Counted from the first letter of the stretch, positions 26,967-36,804 are shown. The stretch: 64,000 nt of DNA from an uncultured Lachnospiraceae bacterium (GCA_910585345.1 CAJUDS010000001.1:439758-503757); one strand, 5' to 3'. Notes: generated from the sequence alone by a model not told the origin. Numbers and translations: made by a program.

Positions 26967-27133
26967 ATGCTGCCATCTCCCTGTAATTCCATCTCCATAC
27001 AAGCGCATGGTTCCTTTGTCTCCGGATTCATATGCGGAAATTCATATGTGGACTGCGGAGAGAACGAAACCCAATATGCCGGCACCTGATGCGTCATCCC
27101 ACAGACCGGACATTTATACCAGTAGCTTTCCAT
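26963..27133 (-). CDS. Small CXXC protein heading the feo operon
   Basis: 56 residues with a zinc-ribbon-like pair (KCPVCGMTHQ near the N-terminus, EPCACME near residue 45). Iron or zinc binding is likely, but the function is unknown. AAAGGAGG lies just before ATG 27133. A TATAAT on the minus strand about 40 nt further upstream, with a weak -35, suggests this is the first gene of the feo transcript. It couples to feoA by a four-base overlap. Confidence 0.75.
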   Translation of the reverse strand: MESYWYKCPVCGMTHQVPAYWVSFSPQSTYEFPHMNPETKEPCACMEMELQGDGSI

Positions 27134-27309
27134 GGTTACTGCCTCCTTTGTCGTTTGTTTTATTATACTACACTGACAGACATAAGAAAAGGCAGTTTCC
27201 TCTTTCCTGTCAAGCAAGTTATGAAACTCCCTCTTTTCAACAAAAAAGCGGACTGCATATACAGCCCGCAGGAAATTATTGCATTCAAATCGAAATCCCT
27301 GTCCGGGAA

Positions 27310-28665
27310 TCACTTAGGTGAACTGCTTTTCTTCTTAAAATAATCATCAATGCCTTTTTTAATATCTTCCAGCTCCAACGATTTCGAAAAGTAACCCGCC
27401 GGTTTTAAAGCCACCACCTTTTTGACGCTCTCTTTGTCAACTCTGCTCGTCAGAAAAATTACCGGAATATCCGCAAATTCTTCTTCCGAGCGAATCATTT
27501 TCAAAATCTGGCTGCCATCGCAGACAGGCATTTCATAGTCCAGCACCACCAGATCAGGCCGGTCCAGCGTTATGCAGCGGATGGCGGACAGCCCGGACTT
27601 CGCCAAGGAAACTTCGTAGTCTTTTGACAGCAAATCTTTTATAACCTGACGCATCAGTTCGGAATCATCTACCACGAGCACCTTATTTTTCTTGCTCTGT
27701 TTATTTTTAGCCAGATATTTCCTCACCTCAAGCATGGCGTTGTCCGCTTTGATAGAAGTTTCCTCCTCCTGTTCCAGCAGATGCGGCGCCATGGCACAGT
27801 AGGCAAAATACCCTTTCCCGCCCGTATGAAACAAAAGGCTGAACTGCGGTTTCTGCCTCTCAAACACTCTCTGAAACTGATCGTAAGTCAGCAGATTTTC
27901 TTCTTTCATTTCACAGGGACCGGAAGACGGAAAATGCATCCTGATGCGGTTCACAAACTGCTGCGCCGTGTACCGGGAAGCGTTTACCAGCAATTCATTC
28001 ATCGTATTCGATTCTCCCCCCATCATACTGCCAATCGTATTGAGAATCAGCTTTTCCTCCAATACAAGAATAATTTCCCAATTCTCATCCTTTCCGTCGC
28101 CATAGACAAGACGGTAATAAATCCCGTTCCCGAATTTTTCCCCGTTGTAGCATTCGCTGACTACCTGCGCTTTTAATTGAAACAGATCGTCCATAAGCCG
28201 GATAATGATCTGACACATCGCCGCCTGCTCTTCCTCCAGCAGCAGATCCCGCCACTTACTGGTTACCTTACCCGTAATCGCGCAGTCTTCCGTCAGAGTA
28301 TGCCCGATCAGCCATCCTGCGCAGACGCCCAGGAAGTGACTGACCGCGTCCGCCGAAAAAGACGTTTTCTGCAGCTCCTTTTCCAGGGCCGGAAGCGTCT
28401 TTTTCCGGAAATTATCATGAAGATGTCTATGCGTTTCATAATCAGCATAATGAATCGATGCCATATAAGCCTCTTCCTCTGCAAAATGCTTCATGGCATG
28501 GTCCTTAAAATATTTAATTCCCTCCTGACAGACCCATTGGCTTTTTTCTTTCTGCTTCCCGTTCCTGAACAGCTTATCCAGAATACTGAAAAGTTTTTTA
28601 TGCTCCCTGTCGATAAAATCCACGCCGATATTAAAGCGGTCCTGCCATACCAGTTGATTGCCCAT
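27310..28665 (-). CDS. Bacteriohemerythrin - CheX-like - response receiver fusion
   Basis: 451 residues in three parts. The hemerythrin domain (1-135) has di-iron ligands in REHKKLF (His22), FKDHAMKHFAEEE (His56, His60, Glu64), the His-rich THRHLHDNF and the HTLTED end, so an O2-binding carboxylate-bridged site is likely. A middle domain (about 150-310; ILNTIGSMMGGE, MNELLVNASRYTAQQFVNRI) resembles CheX/CheC-type phosphatases. The C-terminal receiver (about 330-445) has VVDDSE, phospho-Asp376 in VLDYEMP and Lys in FSKS. It reads as an oxygen-responsive signalling protein, possibly dephosphorylating or accepting phosphate. No kinase or chemotaxis gene is adjacent. The ribosome binding site is AAGGAGAG. 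Confidence 0.82.
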   Translation of the reverse strand: MGNQLVWQDRFNIGVDFIDREHKKLFSILDKLFRNGKQKEKSQWVCQEGIKYFKDHAMKHFAEEEAYMASIHYADYETHRHLHDNFRKKTLPALEKELQKTSFSADAVSHFLGVCAGWLIGHTLTEDCAITGKVTSKWRDLLLEEEQAAMCQIIIRLMDDLFQLKAQVVSECYNGEKFGNGIYYRLVYGDGKDENWEIILVLEEKLILNTIGSMMGGESNTMNELLVNASRYTAQQFVNRIRMHFPSSGPCEMKEENLLTYDQFQRVFERQKPQFSLLFHTGGKGYFAYCAMAPHLLEQEEETSIKADNAMLEVRKYLAKNKQSKKNKVLVVDDSELMRQVIKDLLSKDYEVSLAKSGLSAIRCITLDRPDLVVLDYEMPVCDGSQILKMIRSEEEFADIPVIFLTSRVDKESVKKVVALKPAGYFSKSLELEDIKKGIDDYFKKKSSSPK

Positions 28666-28752
28666 ACTTTTCTCTCCTTATGCCGCATATGCCGTTTGGC
28701 ACTGCGAATATACTATAGGAAAAGTATACCATAAACGGGAAATGAAAACAAC

Positions 28753-29850
28753 TTATTTCAAGGTCTCGCTGTTGTTTATTACAAGGCTGCTATAGAGGAA
28801 TAGTATGTCGCACCCCGCAAAATCAATAAACCGGCCCAGATAATCCGGATGAATGTAACGAATATCCACCAGCGTAATCCGGGAATATCCGCTGACCAGC
28901 AGCGGCGCCATACTTGAACCAAAAGAATCTCGGAACACCACAAGCCGCCTGTTATTCCGCGCTTTTGGGTTTTCTATCGTCAGAAGCGACACGGAGCCTG
29001 CCAGAAACATTTCATAAGGATCTCTGCCTGCTGCCTTTTCCATGTCGTATACGGGAATTTCCTTTCCGTTCTGCCAGTCATATACCGTGCAGCCATCAAT
29101 GCTTTCGTTTGTCAGATAACATAGTTTCTCCGCCGGCAGCGGCAGCGCCGCCTGTCCATAATACACACCGTGAAAATCCTGCTTCAGCGTATGCAGTTCA
29201 TACGACTGCGTAATTTCCGTTCCCATAGCTTCTGCAAGCCGCCGGGCTGCATCCGTAATTTTTTCCTGCCGCCAGTGCGTGTCTGTCTTATAGTAGTCAT
29301 CCTTCTCCAGGAGATCTGAAACCGGAATGTACTTTGCAAAATCAGCCTTCTGTGCCATCCGTCTCTCAAAATCCGCATAGTCCATGGAAAGATGTCCGCT
29401 CTCCTGTGCCAGATAACAGTTTTTATCGGGAATCACGGAAAGAAAAACCTTATTTTCCTCTGTCAGATATTTGCCGCAGATATACCGAAAACGCTGCACC
29501 GCCCGTTCCATCGCGTTTTCGTTGGCCGGATATTCCATGGCCGCAATAAAACCGTCTGTTATATAGATTCCATTGTTATCTTTTCTCCCAAAAACAGCAT
29601 CCGCTGTCAATGCCTTTATCGTACGAAACTGGTCCCGAAAAGGAAATGCATCCGCCGCATATTCTTCAAAAGCATCCATAAACTGCCCGCTCCATACCGT
29701 ATCTGCCCGCAGTCCGGGCATCGCTGCCAGACTTCTTCTTTCACTGTCCGAATAGCTTTTATCCGGCAGTAAAATACACAGCGCAAATCCTCCCGCCAAC
29801 AACAATGCAAACAGGAAACAGACAGCAATATTCTTCTTCCGCATATCCAT
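28753..29850 (-). CDS. DHHW-family (AlgX/AlgJ-like SGNH) protein
   Basis: A 365-residue exported protein. An N-terminal signal/anchor helix (AVCFLFALLLAGGFALCILL) is followed by an AlgX/AlgJ-like fold. Key motifs are DKNCYLA near residue 145, YYKTDTHWRQE (DTHW, about 188) and FRDSFGSSMAPLL (Ser, about 307), the expected catalytic set for polysaccharide O-acetyl transfer. It lies 12 bp downstream of an MBOAT gene, so the two probably form an acyl-export and transfer pair acting outside the membrane. Confidence 0.85.
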   Translation of the reverse strand: MDMRKKNIAVCFLFALLLAGGFALCILLPDKSYSDSERRSLAAMPGLRADTVWSGQFMDAFEEYAADAFPFRDQFRTIKALTADAVFGRKDNNGIYITDGFIAAMEYPANENAMERAVQRFRYICGKYLTEENKVFLSVIPDKNCYLAQESGHLSMDYADFERRMAQKADFAKYIPVSDLLEKDDYYKTDTHWRQEKITDAARRLAEAMGTEITQSYELHTLKQDFHGVYYGQAALPLPAEKLCYLTNESIDGCTVYDWQNGKEIPVYDMEKAAGRDPYEMFLAGSVSLLTIENPKARNNRRLVVFRDSFGSSMAPLLVSGYSRITLVDIRYIHPDYLGRFIDFAGCDILFLYSSLVINNSETLK

Positions 29851-29862
29851 AAGACAATGCTC

Positions 29863-31260
29863 CTAAAATCTGAAATACAAAAAAGGCTGAAACGATCCGT
29901 CCACAAGATAAGCCGTAATCACCAGCAGCAGCAACAACAGCATAAGCGGTTCCAACGCATTTACGATCCTGCCGGCAACCCGGTTTTCAGAAACTTTTTT
30001 CAAAATACTGCCTGCCGCAGGCGTAGCCCCGATTGCCGCCGCCAATATTACAATGCCAAAACTCCGCAGACAATAAAATGCTTCCGGCGAAACGAAAGGA
30101 ATCCCGCCCGCGCCAAAAAGTCCTGCAATATCCTCAAACGCCTGTCCCATATCGCATGCGTTGAACACAATAAAACTAAGCAGTACAGAAAACAGCACGT
30201 AAATATGCGACAAGACCCGGCATTTTTTCAGTAATGCAAGCAGCCACAGCTTTTCGGCCGCCAGCAGCGCCGCAAAAAGCAATCCCCATACCACAAAGTT
30301 CCATGACGCTCCATGCCACAGCCCGGTCAGCATCCATACGATTGTGATGTTAAGGAACTGCCGCGCTCTTCCTACGCGGTTTCCTCCTAACGGAATATAA
30401 ACATAATCCCTGAACCATGCGCCAAGCGAAATATGCCACCTGCGCCAGAATTCCGTAATGCTGGCGGAAACATAAGGATATCTGAAGTTTTCCGGAAACC
30501 GGAAACCGAATATCCGCCCCAATCCAATGGCCATGTCACTATATCCTGAAAAATCAAAGTAAATCTGCAGCATAAAAGCAACCGCATACAACCAGTAGAA
30601 CAATACCGATTTTTCCTGCGAAGCGCGAAAAGCGCCGCAAAGTTCCGCCAGCTGATTCGCAAGCAGAATCTTTTTGGACAGACCTGTCACAAAGCGGCGT
30701 ATTCCTCCCGCCGCCATATCCCAGGTATGCATCCGCACTGCCAACTGTCCGGAAATATCGCGGTACCGTACAATAGGCCCGGCAACCAACTGGGGAAACA
30801 TCGTGATATAAACCGCCAAATTGGAAAAATTCTTCTGCGCCGTCTCTCCCCGGTATACATCCACCGTATAACTGATCATCTGAAACGTATAAAAACTGAT
30901 GCCGACAGGCAGCGCAGCATGTAAAACAGGCATTCTTCCGCCTGTCAAAACGGCTGCATTGGCAAGCAGAAAATCTGCGTATTTGAAATAGAGTAAAAAG
31001 GAAAGGCTGACGGCAACAGAAATAATACACCATCGGAAGGCAGATTTTTTCCCTCTGTATTTCTCTGCCAGCAGCCCAAAACCATATCCGGACAAAACGG
31101 AAATACCCAGTAAAAAAATATATTGGGGTTCTCCCCAGGCATAGAATACAATACTGGCCAGAAGCAGAACCGCATTTTTCAGACGGTCGGAAACGAAAAA
31201 ATAGAGCGCTGCCGTTAAAGGCAGAAAGTAATATAAAAAACAAAGACTTGAAAATACCAT
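29863..31260 (-). CDS. MBOAT-family O-acyltransferase (AlgI/DltB-like)
   Basis: A 465-residue polytopic membrane protein with about 11 helices. The MBOAT signature EFWRRWHISLGAWFRDYVYIPLGG and the catalytic-His motif TGLWHGASWNFVVWG are present. It would move acyl groups across the membrane to the neighbouring DHHW protein for polysaccharide or teichoic-acid-like acylation. The substrate is unknown. The ribosome binding site is weak, and coupling to the gene 11 bp upstream is likely. Confidence 0.9.
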   Translation of the reverse strand: MVFSSLCFLYYFLPLTAALYFFVSDRLKNAVLLLASIVFYAWGEPQYIFLLGISVLSGYGFGLLAEKYRGKKSAFRWCIISVAVSLSFLLYFKYADFLLANAAVLTGGRMPVLHAALPVGISFYTFQMISYTVDVYRGETAQKNFSNLAVYITMFPQLVAGPIVRYRDISGQLAVRMHTWDMAAGGIRRFVTGLSKKILLANQLAELCGAFRASQEKSVLFYWLYAVAFMLQIYFDFSGYSDMAIGLGRIFGFRFPENFRYPYVSASITEFWRRWHISLGAWFRDYVYIPLGGNRVGRARQFLNITIVWMLTGLWHGASWNFVVWGLLFAALLAAEKLWLLALLKKCRVLSHIYVLFSVLLSFIVFNACDMGQAFEDIAGLFGAGGIPFVSPEAFYCLRSFGIVILAAAIGATPAAGSILKKVSENRVAGRIVNALEPLMLLLLLLVITAYLVDGSFQPFLYFRF

Positions 31261-31271
31261 ATTCTGCAGTT

Positions 31272-31856
31272 TTATCCGATTGCCGTTTCCGCTATCATCT
31301 CTGCGCCGTCCAGCACAGACAACGCCTTATCCCGAAACGTTTCCATCATTTCAGCCTCACCGTAAGCTGTAATCACATAAGACGCGTCTACCTGGATGAT
31401 CAGCAGTGTATCCGGCTGGCCGCATATCCACTGTCTGTCCAGTATTTCCGTTTTTACCGCGTCAGCAAAATCATTCCTGTTAACGCCGTCTTTCAAATGA
31501 TAGGCCGCGCCCGTAAATATGTTTCCATTCATCATATGCACCATGGAAGCCGCATCGTCAATATTGGCGCACTGACTTTCCGGCAGCCCCAGCGTAAACT
31601 GCAGTTCCTCCGTGCTGTTGATATCAAATTTACCCGGCGCATCCATAACCGCTGCATCCTGATTCCCGCCATACATGGCAAACAGCTCATCTTCCCCGTA
31701 GGCTCCTTTTACCGCATCCAATATAGCAAGCGCATCCTCATATGCGGATGCTTCCGCGGCCTCATCTTTTCCGGACGGATCCTGGCTGCCGCCGCACCCG
31801 GATACCAGAAAAGCTGTCAGAATTGCCAAAAACAATCGTATCGTCCTTTTCATCAT
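31272..31856 (-). CDS. DUF4358-type lipoprotein
   Basis: A 194-residue lipoprotein (signal peptide KRTIRLFLAILTAFLVSGC, lipobox VSGC). The rest fits DUF4358 proteins that accompany clostridial MBOAT-DHHW pairs. The function is unknown. I chose ATG 31856 because GGAG lies 6 nt upstream. Further upstream starts would bury the signal peptide. Confidence 0.75.
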   Translation of the reverse strand: MMKRTIRLFLAILTAFLVSGCGGSQDPSGKDEAAEASAYEDALAILDAVKGAYGEDELFAMYGGNQDAAVMDAPGKFDINSTEELQFTLGLPESQCANIDDAASMVHMMNGNIFTGAAYHLKDGVNRNDFADAVKTEILDRQWICGQPDTLLIIQVDASYVITAYGEAEMMETFRDKALSVLDGAEMIAETAIG

Positions 31857-31938
31857 CGTATTCTCCATCATTCCTATCAACCAGACAGCACCCCCGCATT
31901 CCATAACCGTATCCGCACAATGAGAGATCGATCACTTT

Positions 31939-33381
31939 CTACTGCTGTTTCGCACCCGGCAGGCGCAGTCTGAAAATCCGCCGCATCAGTTCCCTGCCAT
32001 GGAAGGGTATCAACGGATAAATATAACTTGTATTGGCTACTGTCCTGTTGCAGGCAATGCTGAGCAGACAGAGCAAAACCGCCCCGATATAGCCCCATAA
32101 ACCGAACAGGCTGGTAGCAATCAAATTCAAAATACGCATAAATTTCAGCGCATAGCCAAGCTCATAACTGGACTGGGTATAATTAGCAATGGCCACAAAG
32201 GCCATGTAGAGCATAATCTCGGAATTGAACCAGCCGCTGTTCACGGAAAACTCTCCCAGCACCAGCGCGGCCATGACGCTCAAAGGCGTGCTCAGCATAT
32301 TCGGCGTATTCACAGCCGCCAGCCGCAGACCGTCTATGGCTAGTTCCAGTACCAGAAACTGCCAGATCAGCGGCAGATTGATTTCATCCTGTATCCGGAT
32401 AAAGTCAAAAGACTGCGGTATCCACTGTGGATTTTGCATAAGCAGCAAAAAAGTCGGCGTCAGCAGATAGGTAATAAAAGCAATCAAAAATCTCGAAAAG
32501 CGCAGATACGTTCCCGTAATCGGCGGAAAATAGTAGTCATCCGCCTCGTCAATCACATCAAACACCGTTGTCGGCGTGATCATTGCCGAAGGTGAATTAT
32601 CCACAAGGATTACGATATTTCCTTCCAGCACATGCGCCGCCGCCGTATCCGGCCGCTCTGTAAACTTAAACTTCGGAAACGGATTATACCACTTCCGTTT
32701 ATACAGGCATTCCGCCAGACTTTCCTGATTCATCGTCAGGGCGTCCACCCGGATATTGCGGATACCGTCTTTGATTTTCTCTAAAAACGCATGATCCACA
32801 CGCGAATCCATATAACACAGCACAATATCCGTCTGGGAACTTTCACCCGCATTCATCATTTCCATGCACAGGTCCGTGCTGCGAATGCGTCTGCGGATCA
32901 ACGCCGTATTAAATACCACTGTCTCCACAAAGCCGTCTTTGGAACCCCGCAGCACCTTATCTTTCTCCGGTTCGGATACGCTTCTGGCCGGATACGTGCG
33001 CGCATCGATCAAAATAGCTTTCTCATATCCGTCAATCAAAAGAATCAGCACGCCGGACATTACATTATGGACAATGTCCTGCCATGTATCGTTTACATCC
33101 ACTTCCACATAGGGCATATGCTTTTTCAACAGCTCATGCACATCCGCCGCCATATCCTGCTCTGTAATTCCAATTAGATATTGCAGCATTTTTTCCATTA
33201 GCTCATCTTTGCAGAATCCATCGATAAAGAAAAAACACGCCTCTTTCCCGCCGATATGGATGACCCTGTAAACAATATCGAAATTTTTGCCGATGGAAAG
33301 GGTCTGTTTCATATACTGCAGATCAAAGGACAGTTTACCTGTCATTTTTTCCTGCTCTTCGTTTTTCATCAAACTTCCCAA
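31939..33381 (-). CDS. GerA-family spore germination protein (SpoVAF/GerAA-like)
   Basis: A 480-residue protein with a soluble N-terminal half (1-290) and a C-terminal membrane half of about five helices. It contains the family motifs VDNSPSAMITPTTVFDVIDEADDYY and YLRFSRFLIAFITYLLTP. It sits in the spore inner membrane in known cases. No gerAB/gerAC or spoVA genes flank it, which favours a SpoVAF-like stand-alone member. TTG at 33381 is 8 nt after AGGAG and may be the start. ATG 33369 is the alternative. Confidence 0.85.
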   Translation of the reverse strand: MGSLMKNEEQEKMTGKLSFDLQYMKQTLSIGKNFDIVYRVIHIGGKEACFFFIDGFCKDELMEKMLQYLIGITEQDMAADVHELLKKHMPYVEVDVNDTWQDIVHNVMSGVLILLIDGYEKAILIDARTYPARSVSEPEKDKVLRGSKDGFVETVVFNTALIRRRIRSTDLCMEMMNAGESSQTDIVLCYMDSRVDHAFLEKIKDGIRNIRVDALTMNQESLAECLYKRKWYNPFPKFKFTERPDTAAAHVLEGNIVILVDNSPSAMITPTTVFDVIDEADDYYFPPITGTYLRFSRFLIAFITYLLTPTFLLLMQNPQWIPQSFDFIRIQDEINLPLIWQFLVLELAIDGLRLAAVNTPNMLSTPLSVMAALVLGEFSVNSGWFNSEIMLYMAFVAIANYTQSSYELGYALKFMRILNLIATSLFGLWGYIGAVLLCLLSIACNRTVANTSYIYPLIPFHGRELMRRIFRLRLPGAKQQ

Positions 33382-33504
33382 TCAAAAAACTCCTTTCGGA
33401 CTGTTTCTCATTAATGTGTCCGCCGAAAGAAGTTTTTATGCGGAGCAAAAGCCAAATTGTTACAAACCGTTTACCGCTGCGAACAATATGTCTAACTCAC
33501 CCTG

Positions 33505-34029
33505 TTAAAGCGTCTTTTTCTTTGCCGTGCTGCCAAAGCCGCCGTGACGGAGCTCATGCGTATCATCATCCGTGGTAATGCCATACTCCGTAAAAACACC
33601 CTGTATAATGCCCATGCCGCTCTCGATCCGCATCTCACGCCCTGCTCTGGAATCATTTGTAAGTTGTGCGATGATATGCCCCTCGTTATCCGCATTAAAA
33701 TAGTCGCTGTCCACAATCCCCACCGTATTATTCAACTGCAGACGGTAATTAAACCCAAGCCCGCTCTTTGGATACAGGCTGAGCACCCAGCTGTCCTCCA
33801 TCTCCACACGGATACCGGTAGGCACCCGGATTCCCTCTCCCGGTCTCAGATTAAATGTAAACGGTGAATAAAAATCATACCCTGCACTGCCTACCGTAGC
33901 TCTTGTCGGAAGTTGTATCCTGCCATATATATCATGGATCTCCGCATCCGTAAACCCCGGCATAGCCTCCTTAAAATCCTCCGCAAACTGCTCTTCGCTC
34001 ACTCTGTGAAATCTCGCAATCCGTTTCAT
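33505..34029 (-). CDS. dut: dUTP diphosphatase-like protein
   Basis: 174 residues. Trimeric dUTPase motifs in order: GSAGYDFYSPF (motif 1), YPKSGLGFNYRLQL (motif 2), NTVGIVDSDYF (motif 3) and the C-terminal P-loop-like RHGGFGSTAKK (motif 5). It is slightly longer at the N-terminus (about 45 extra residues) than the usual 140-150. It hydrolyses dUTP to dUMP. AAAGGAGG precedes ATG 34029. It is downstream of nrdG in a deoxynucleotide gene set. Confidence 0.85.
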   Translation of the reverse strand: MKRIARFHRVSEEQFAEDFKEAMPGFTDAEIHDIYGRIQLPTRATVGSAGYDFYSPFTFNLRPGEGIRVPTGIRVEMEDSWVLSLYPKSGLGFNYRLQLNNTVGIVDSDYFNADNEGHIIAQLTNDSRAGREMRIESGMGIIQGVFTEYGITTDDDTHELRHGGFGSTAKKKTL

Positions 34030-34070
34030 GTTTCCTCCTTTGCTGTGATACATCTCTTCTGGTTTCTCTT

Positions 34071-34580
34071 TTACCGATAATCTCCGCAATGCAGAACCGG
34101 AGCCGCACCATCCGTCTGTGCCAGACTCTTTTTCACATCAATAACTCTCTGGTTTCTGCTGCCCTTCCATAAAAGTTTAGGATCTCTTTCCCCTATATGA
34201 AATTCCCCGTCTACAAGCACATCTATATTTTTCATCATCGGATATCCCGCTACGTTTTCCCATATATCTCCCGTATAGAGCCAGATCGTCTTATCCGGAT
34301 ACTTACTCCTGATTTCACTGATCAGCTCCTTTACATCCGCACGGTTCGCGGGATGCAGCGGGTCGCCGCCGGAAAATGTAACGCCTGAAATATAGGATTT
34401 TTCCAACTGTTCAAATATTTCCTGCCGGGCGGCATCATCAAACAAAAGTCCGCCGTTCGGATCCCATGTCACCGGATTGTGGCATTCTCTGCAGCAGTGC
34501 TCGCAGCCTGCCACCCACAGAACGACACGCAGACCGTCCCCGTTAAGCATGTCGTCCTTTGTGATATTATGATACCTCAT
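34071..34580 (-). CDS. nrdG: Anaerobic ribonucleotide reductase activating protein
   Basis: A 169-residue radical SAM activase. The CxxxCxxC cluster motif reads CEHCCREC near residue 26, followed by HNPVTWDPNGG. SAM-binding motifs include GVTFSGGDPLHPANR. It generates the glycyl radical on NrdD. It begins 18 bp after nrdD. Confidence 0.94.
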   Translation of the reverse strand: MRYHNITKDDMLNGDGLRVVLWVAGCEHCCRECHNPVTWDPNGGLLFDDAARQEIFEQLEKSYISGVTFSGGDPLHPANRADVKELISEIRSKYPDKTIWLYTGDIWENVAGYPMMKNIDVLVDGEFHIGERDPKLLWKGSRNQRVIDVKKSLAQTDGAAPVLHCGDYR

Positions 34581-34598
34581 TCTCTGTCCTCTCCCCGT

Positions 34599-36776
34599 TT
34601 ACATACTGACTCTGTCCGCAATTTCCGCCATCTTGGCATCATTCAGACGCGTGTCTCCATGTACCCGTGAATAAGAAAGATAGCCGTTCATACGGTCAAT
34701 CTTCGTCAGATTGCGGCTCCCGCATTTGGGACATACGTCCATTTCCAGCTCCTGGTGCCCGCAGTCGTCGCAATATGCAAGAGACAGATTAACCCCTTCG
34801 TAAAATCCCATCTCCATCGCACGGTGAATCAATGTCTTGATTGCTTCGATATTATAGTCAATCGGATATTTCACATACTGAATCTTGCCGCCGTTTGACA
34901 GCTCCCAGAAGCGGTATTCTTTGTCCTGTTTCTCGATGGGCGTAATGTTTTCCGTTACATGACAATGGAAACTATTGCTTACATATTCTCTGTCAGAAAC
35001 CCCTTCTACGATACCATATTTTTCCCGGAACTGCTTTACCTGAAGGCCGCACAGATTTTCTGCAGGCGTTCCGTAAATGGCGTATAGATTGCCGTCCTCT
35101 TCTTTAAATTCATTCACCTTTTTATTAATATGCTCCAAAACTTCCAAAGCAAATGCGCCGTCTTCCACAAGAGACTTTCCATTATAAAGCTCCTGCAGCT
35201 CGTTAAACGCTGTAATGCCAAAAGAAGCGGTCGCCGATTTCAAAAGCGGTTTGATTTTATCCGACAGCTTCAGATGGCCGCCCAGAAAGCCGCCTTCACA
35301 ATATGCAAGCGGATTGGTCGAAGCACGCATCTCGCCCAGATACGCATAGGTTCTGATATGAAGCTGGCGGATCAGATTCAGATAATAATCCAAAACTTCA
35401 TAAAAATCCCGGCTTTCCTGCCTTGACTTTGCAAGAATCATCGGCAGATGTAATGATACGGCGCCTACGTTGAACCTGCCCACGAAGACAGGCACGTCCT
35501 TTTCGTCGGCCGGATGCATACCGCCTCTTTCATACCATGGCGACAGAAACGCCCGGCAGCCCATCGGCGAAATGATTTTGCCATACTGCTTATACATGCT
35601 GGCAATATAGCCCTTTCCCGTCAAAGAAAGCCAGTCCGGATACATCGTCTTGGCAGAACACTGTACGCCCGCTTCAAACACATCCTCCAGTTCCTTCCCG
35701 GGGCCGTGCAGATTTTCGTCATACAGAAAAACGATCTTGGGAAATAATACCGGCTTTTTGCACTCGGCTTTTCCCTGTCCCGTCCGCCGCACATTCAGCA
35801 TGGATATCGTCGCCAGTTTTGCAAAACGCCCCGTGCCTGTGCCAGCCGTAACCGTGATAAACGGATAATCCCCCCGGCTGCTGGCTACCGTATTAAATTT
35901 ATACTCCCAGCCCTGAAAACCCTGTTCGAACTCCCTGACTACATCCTTATAGGATTCCGCTTCCGCTCTTTCCCTGTCAATCCCCAGGCCTACATATTTT
36001 TCAATATTCCGCCGATAAGATTTCTCTGCATAAGGTTCTAAAATCAAATCTACGCTCGGCACGGTAAACCCGCCGTACTGCTGGCTGGCCGCACTGAGCA
36101 CAATATCACCGATTACATCAAACGCCACATCCAGCGTCTTCGGCTCATTGTACCAGATATTCCCCATCTCAAAACCGCCGGACAGCACACTCTGCACGTC
36201 AAACAGACAACAGTTCATCGTGTCTCTTCTGGCCGACATGTCATGTACATAAATATAACCGTCCCTGCACGCCTGAATTTCCTCTGTCGTCATAAAAAAT
36301 TTCTGATATAGTTCTTTATTCAGCTGGTTAAAAATCAGACTTCTTTTTGTAGATACCAGCGCGGAGTCCGTATTGGCGTTTTCTTTGTCGCCAATATACA
36401 TAATCGACTGACTCTTCTTATACACATCGTCCAGCATCCTGACAAAATCCTGTTTATAATTGCGGTAATCTCTGTAGCTTTTAGCCACTATGGGCTTTAC
36501 CTGTTCCAGCGCGCTCTCCACAATATTATGCATCACCGGAATCGGTATCTCTACCGTATCCAGTTCCTCCACTTTATCGATCACATACTGGCAGATATGC
36601 TGCTTTTCTTCATCCGTAAACTTGGTCAGGGCGCGGTAGGCCGATTTCCCGACGGCATCGATTACCTTCTGGACATGAAATGCTTCTTTGCTTCCATCCT
36701 TCTTAATGACCCACGTTTTGCGGCGCGGTTTGAACTGCAGGCTGTAATCTGTTTCATTCTCCTTTGCTATATCCAT
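34599..36776 (-). CDS. nrdD: Anaerobic (class III) ribonucleoside-triphosphate reductase
   Basis: 725 residues. The N-terminal ATP-cone (about 20-115) sets overall activity. The central barrel catalyses NTP to dNTP reduction. The C-terminus has a zinc ribbon (CDDCGH, CPKCGS) and the glycyl-radical loop RMNGYLSYSRV near residue 700. Full family length. AGGAGG lies 8 nt before ATG 36776. Its promoter carries an NrdR-type box, indicating repression when dATP is high. Confidence 0.95.
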   Translation of the reverse strand: MDIAKENETDYSLQFKPRRKTWVIKKDGSKEAFHVQKVIDAVGKSAYRALTKFTDEEKQHICQYVIDKVEELDTVEIPIPVMHNIVESALEQVKPIVAKSYRDYRNYKQDFVRMLDDVYKKSQSIMYIGDKENANTDSALVSTKRSLIFNQLNKELYQKFFMTTEEIQACRDGYIYVHDMSARRDTMNCCLFDVQSVLSGGFEMGNIWYNEPKTLDVAFDVIGDIVLSAASQQYGGFTVPSVDLILEPYAEKSYRRNIEKYVGLGIDRERAEAESYKDVVREFEQGFQGWEYKFNTVASSRGDYPFITVTAGTGTGRFAKLATISMLNVRRTGQGKAECKKPVLFPKIVFLYDENLHGPGKELEDVFEAGVQCSAKTMYPDWLSLTGKGYIASMYKQYGKIISPMGCRAFLSPWYERGGMHPADEKDVPVFVGRFNVGAVSLHLPMILAKSRQESRDFYEVLDYYLNLIRQLHIRTYAYLGEMRASTNPLAYCEGGFLGGHLKLSDKIKPLLKSATASFGITAFNELQELYNGKSLVEDGAFALEVLEHINKKVNEFKEEDGNLYAIYGTPAENLCGLQVKQFREKYGIVEGVSDREYVSNSFHCHVTENITPIEKQDKEYRFWELSNGGKIQYVKYPIDYNIEAIKTLIHRAMEMGFYEGVNLSLAYCDDCGHQELEMDVCPKCGSRNLTKIDRMNGYLSYSRVHGDTRLNDAKMAEIADRVSM

Positions 36777-36804
36777 ACTGATACCTCCTCAACATCTTAT
36801 GATA

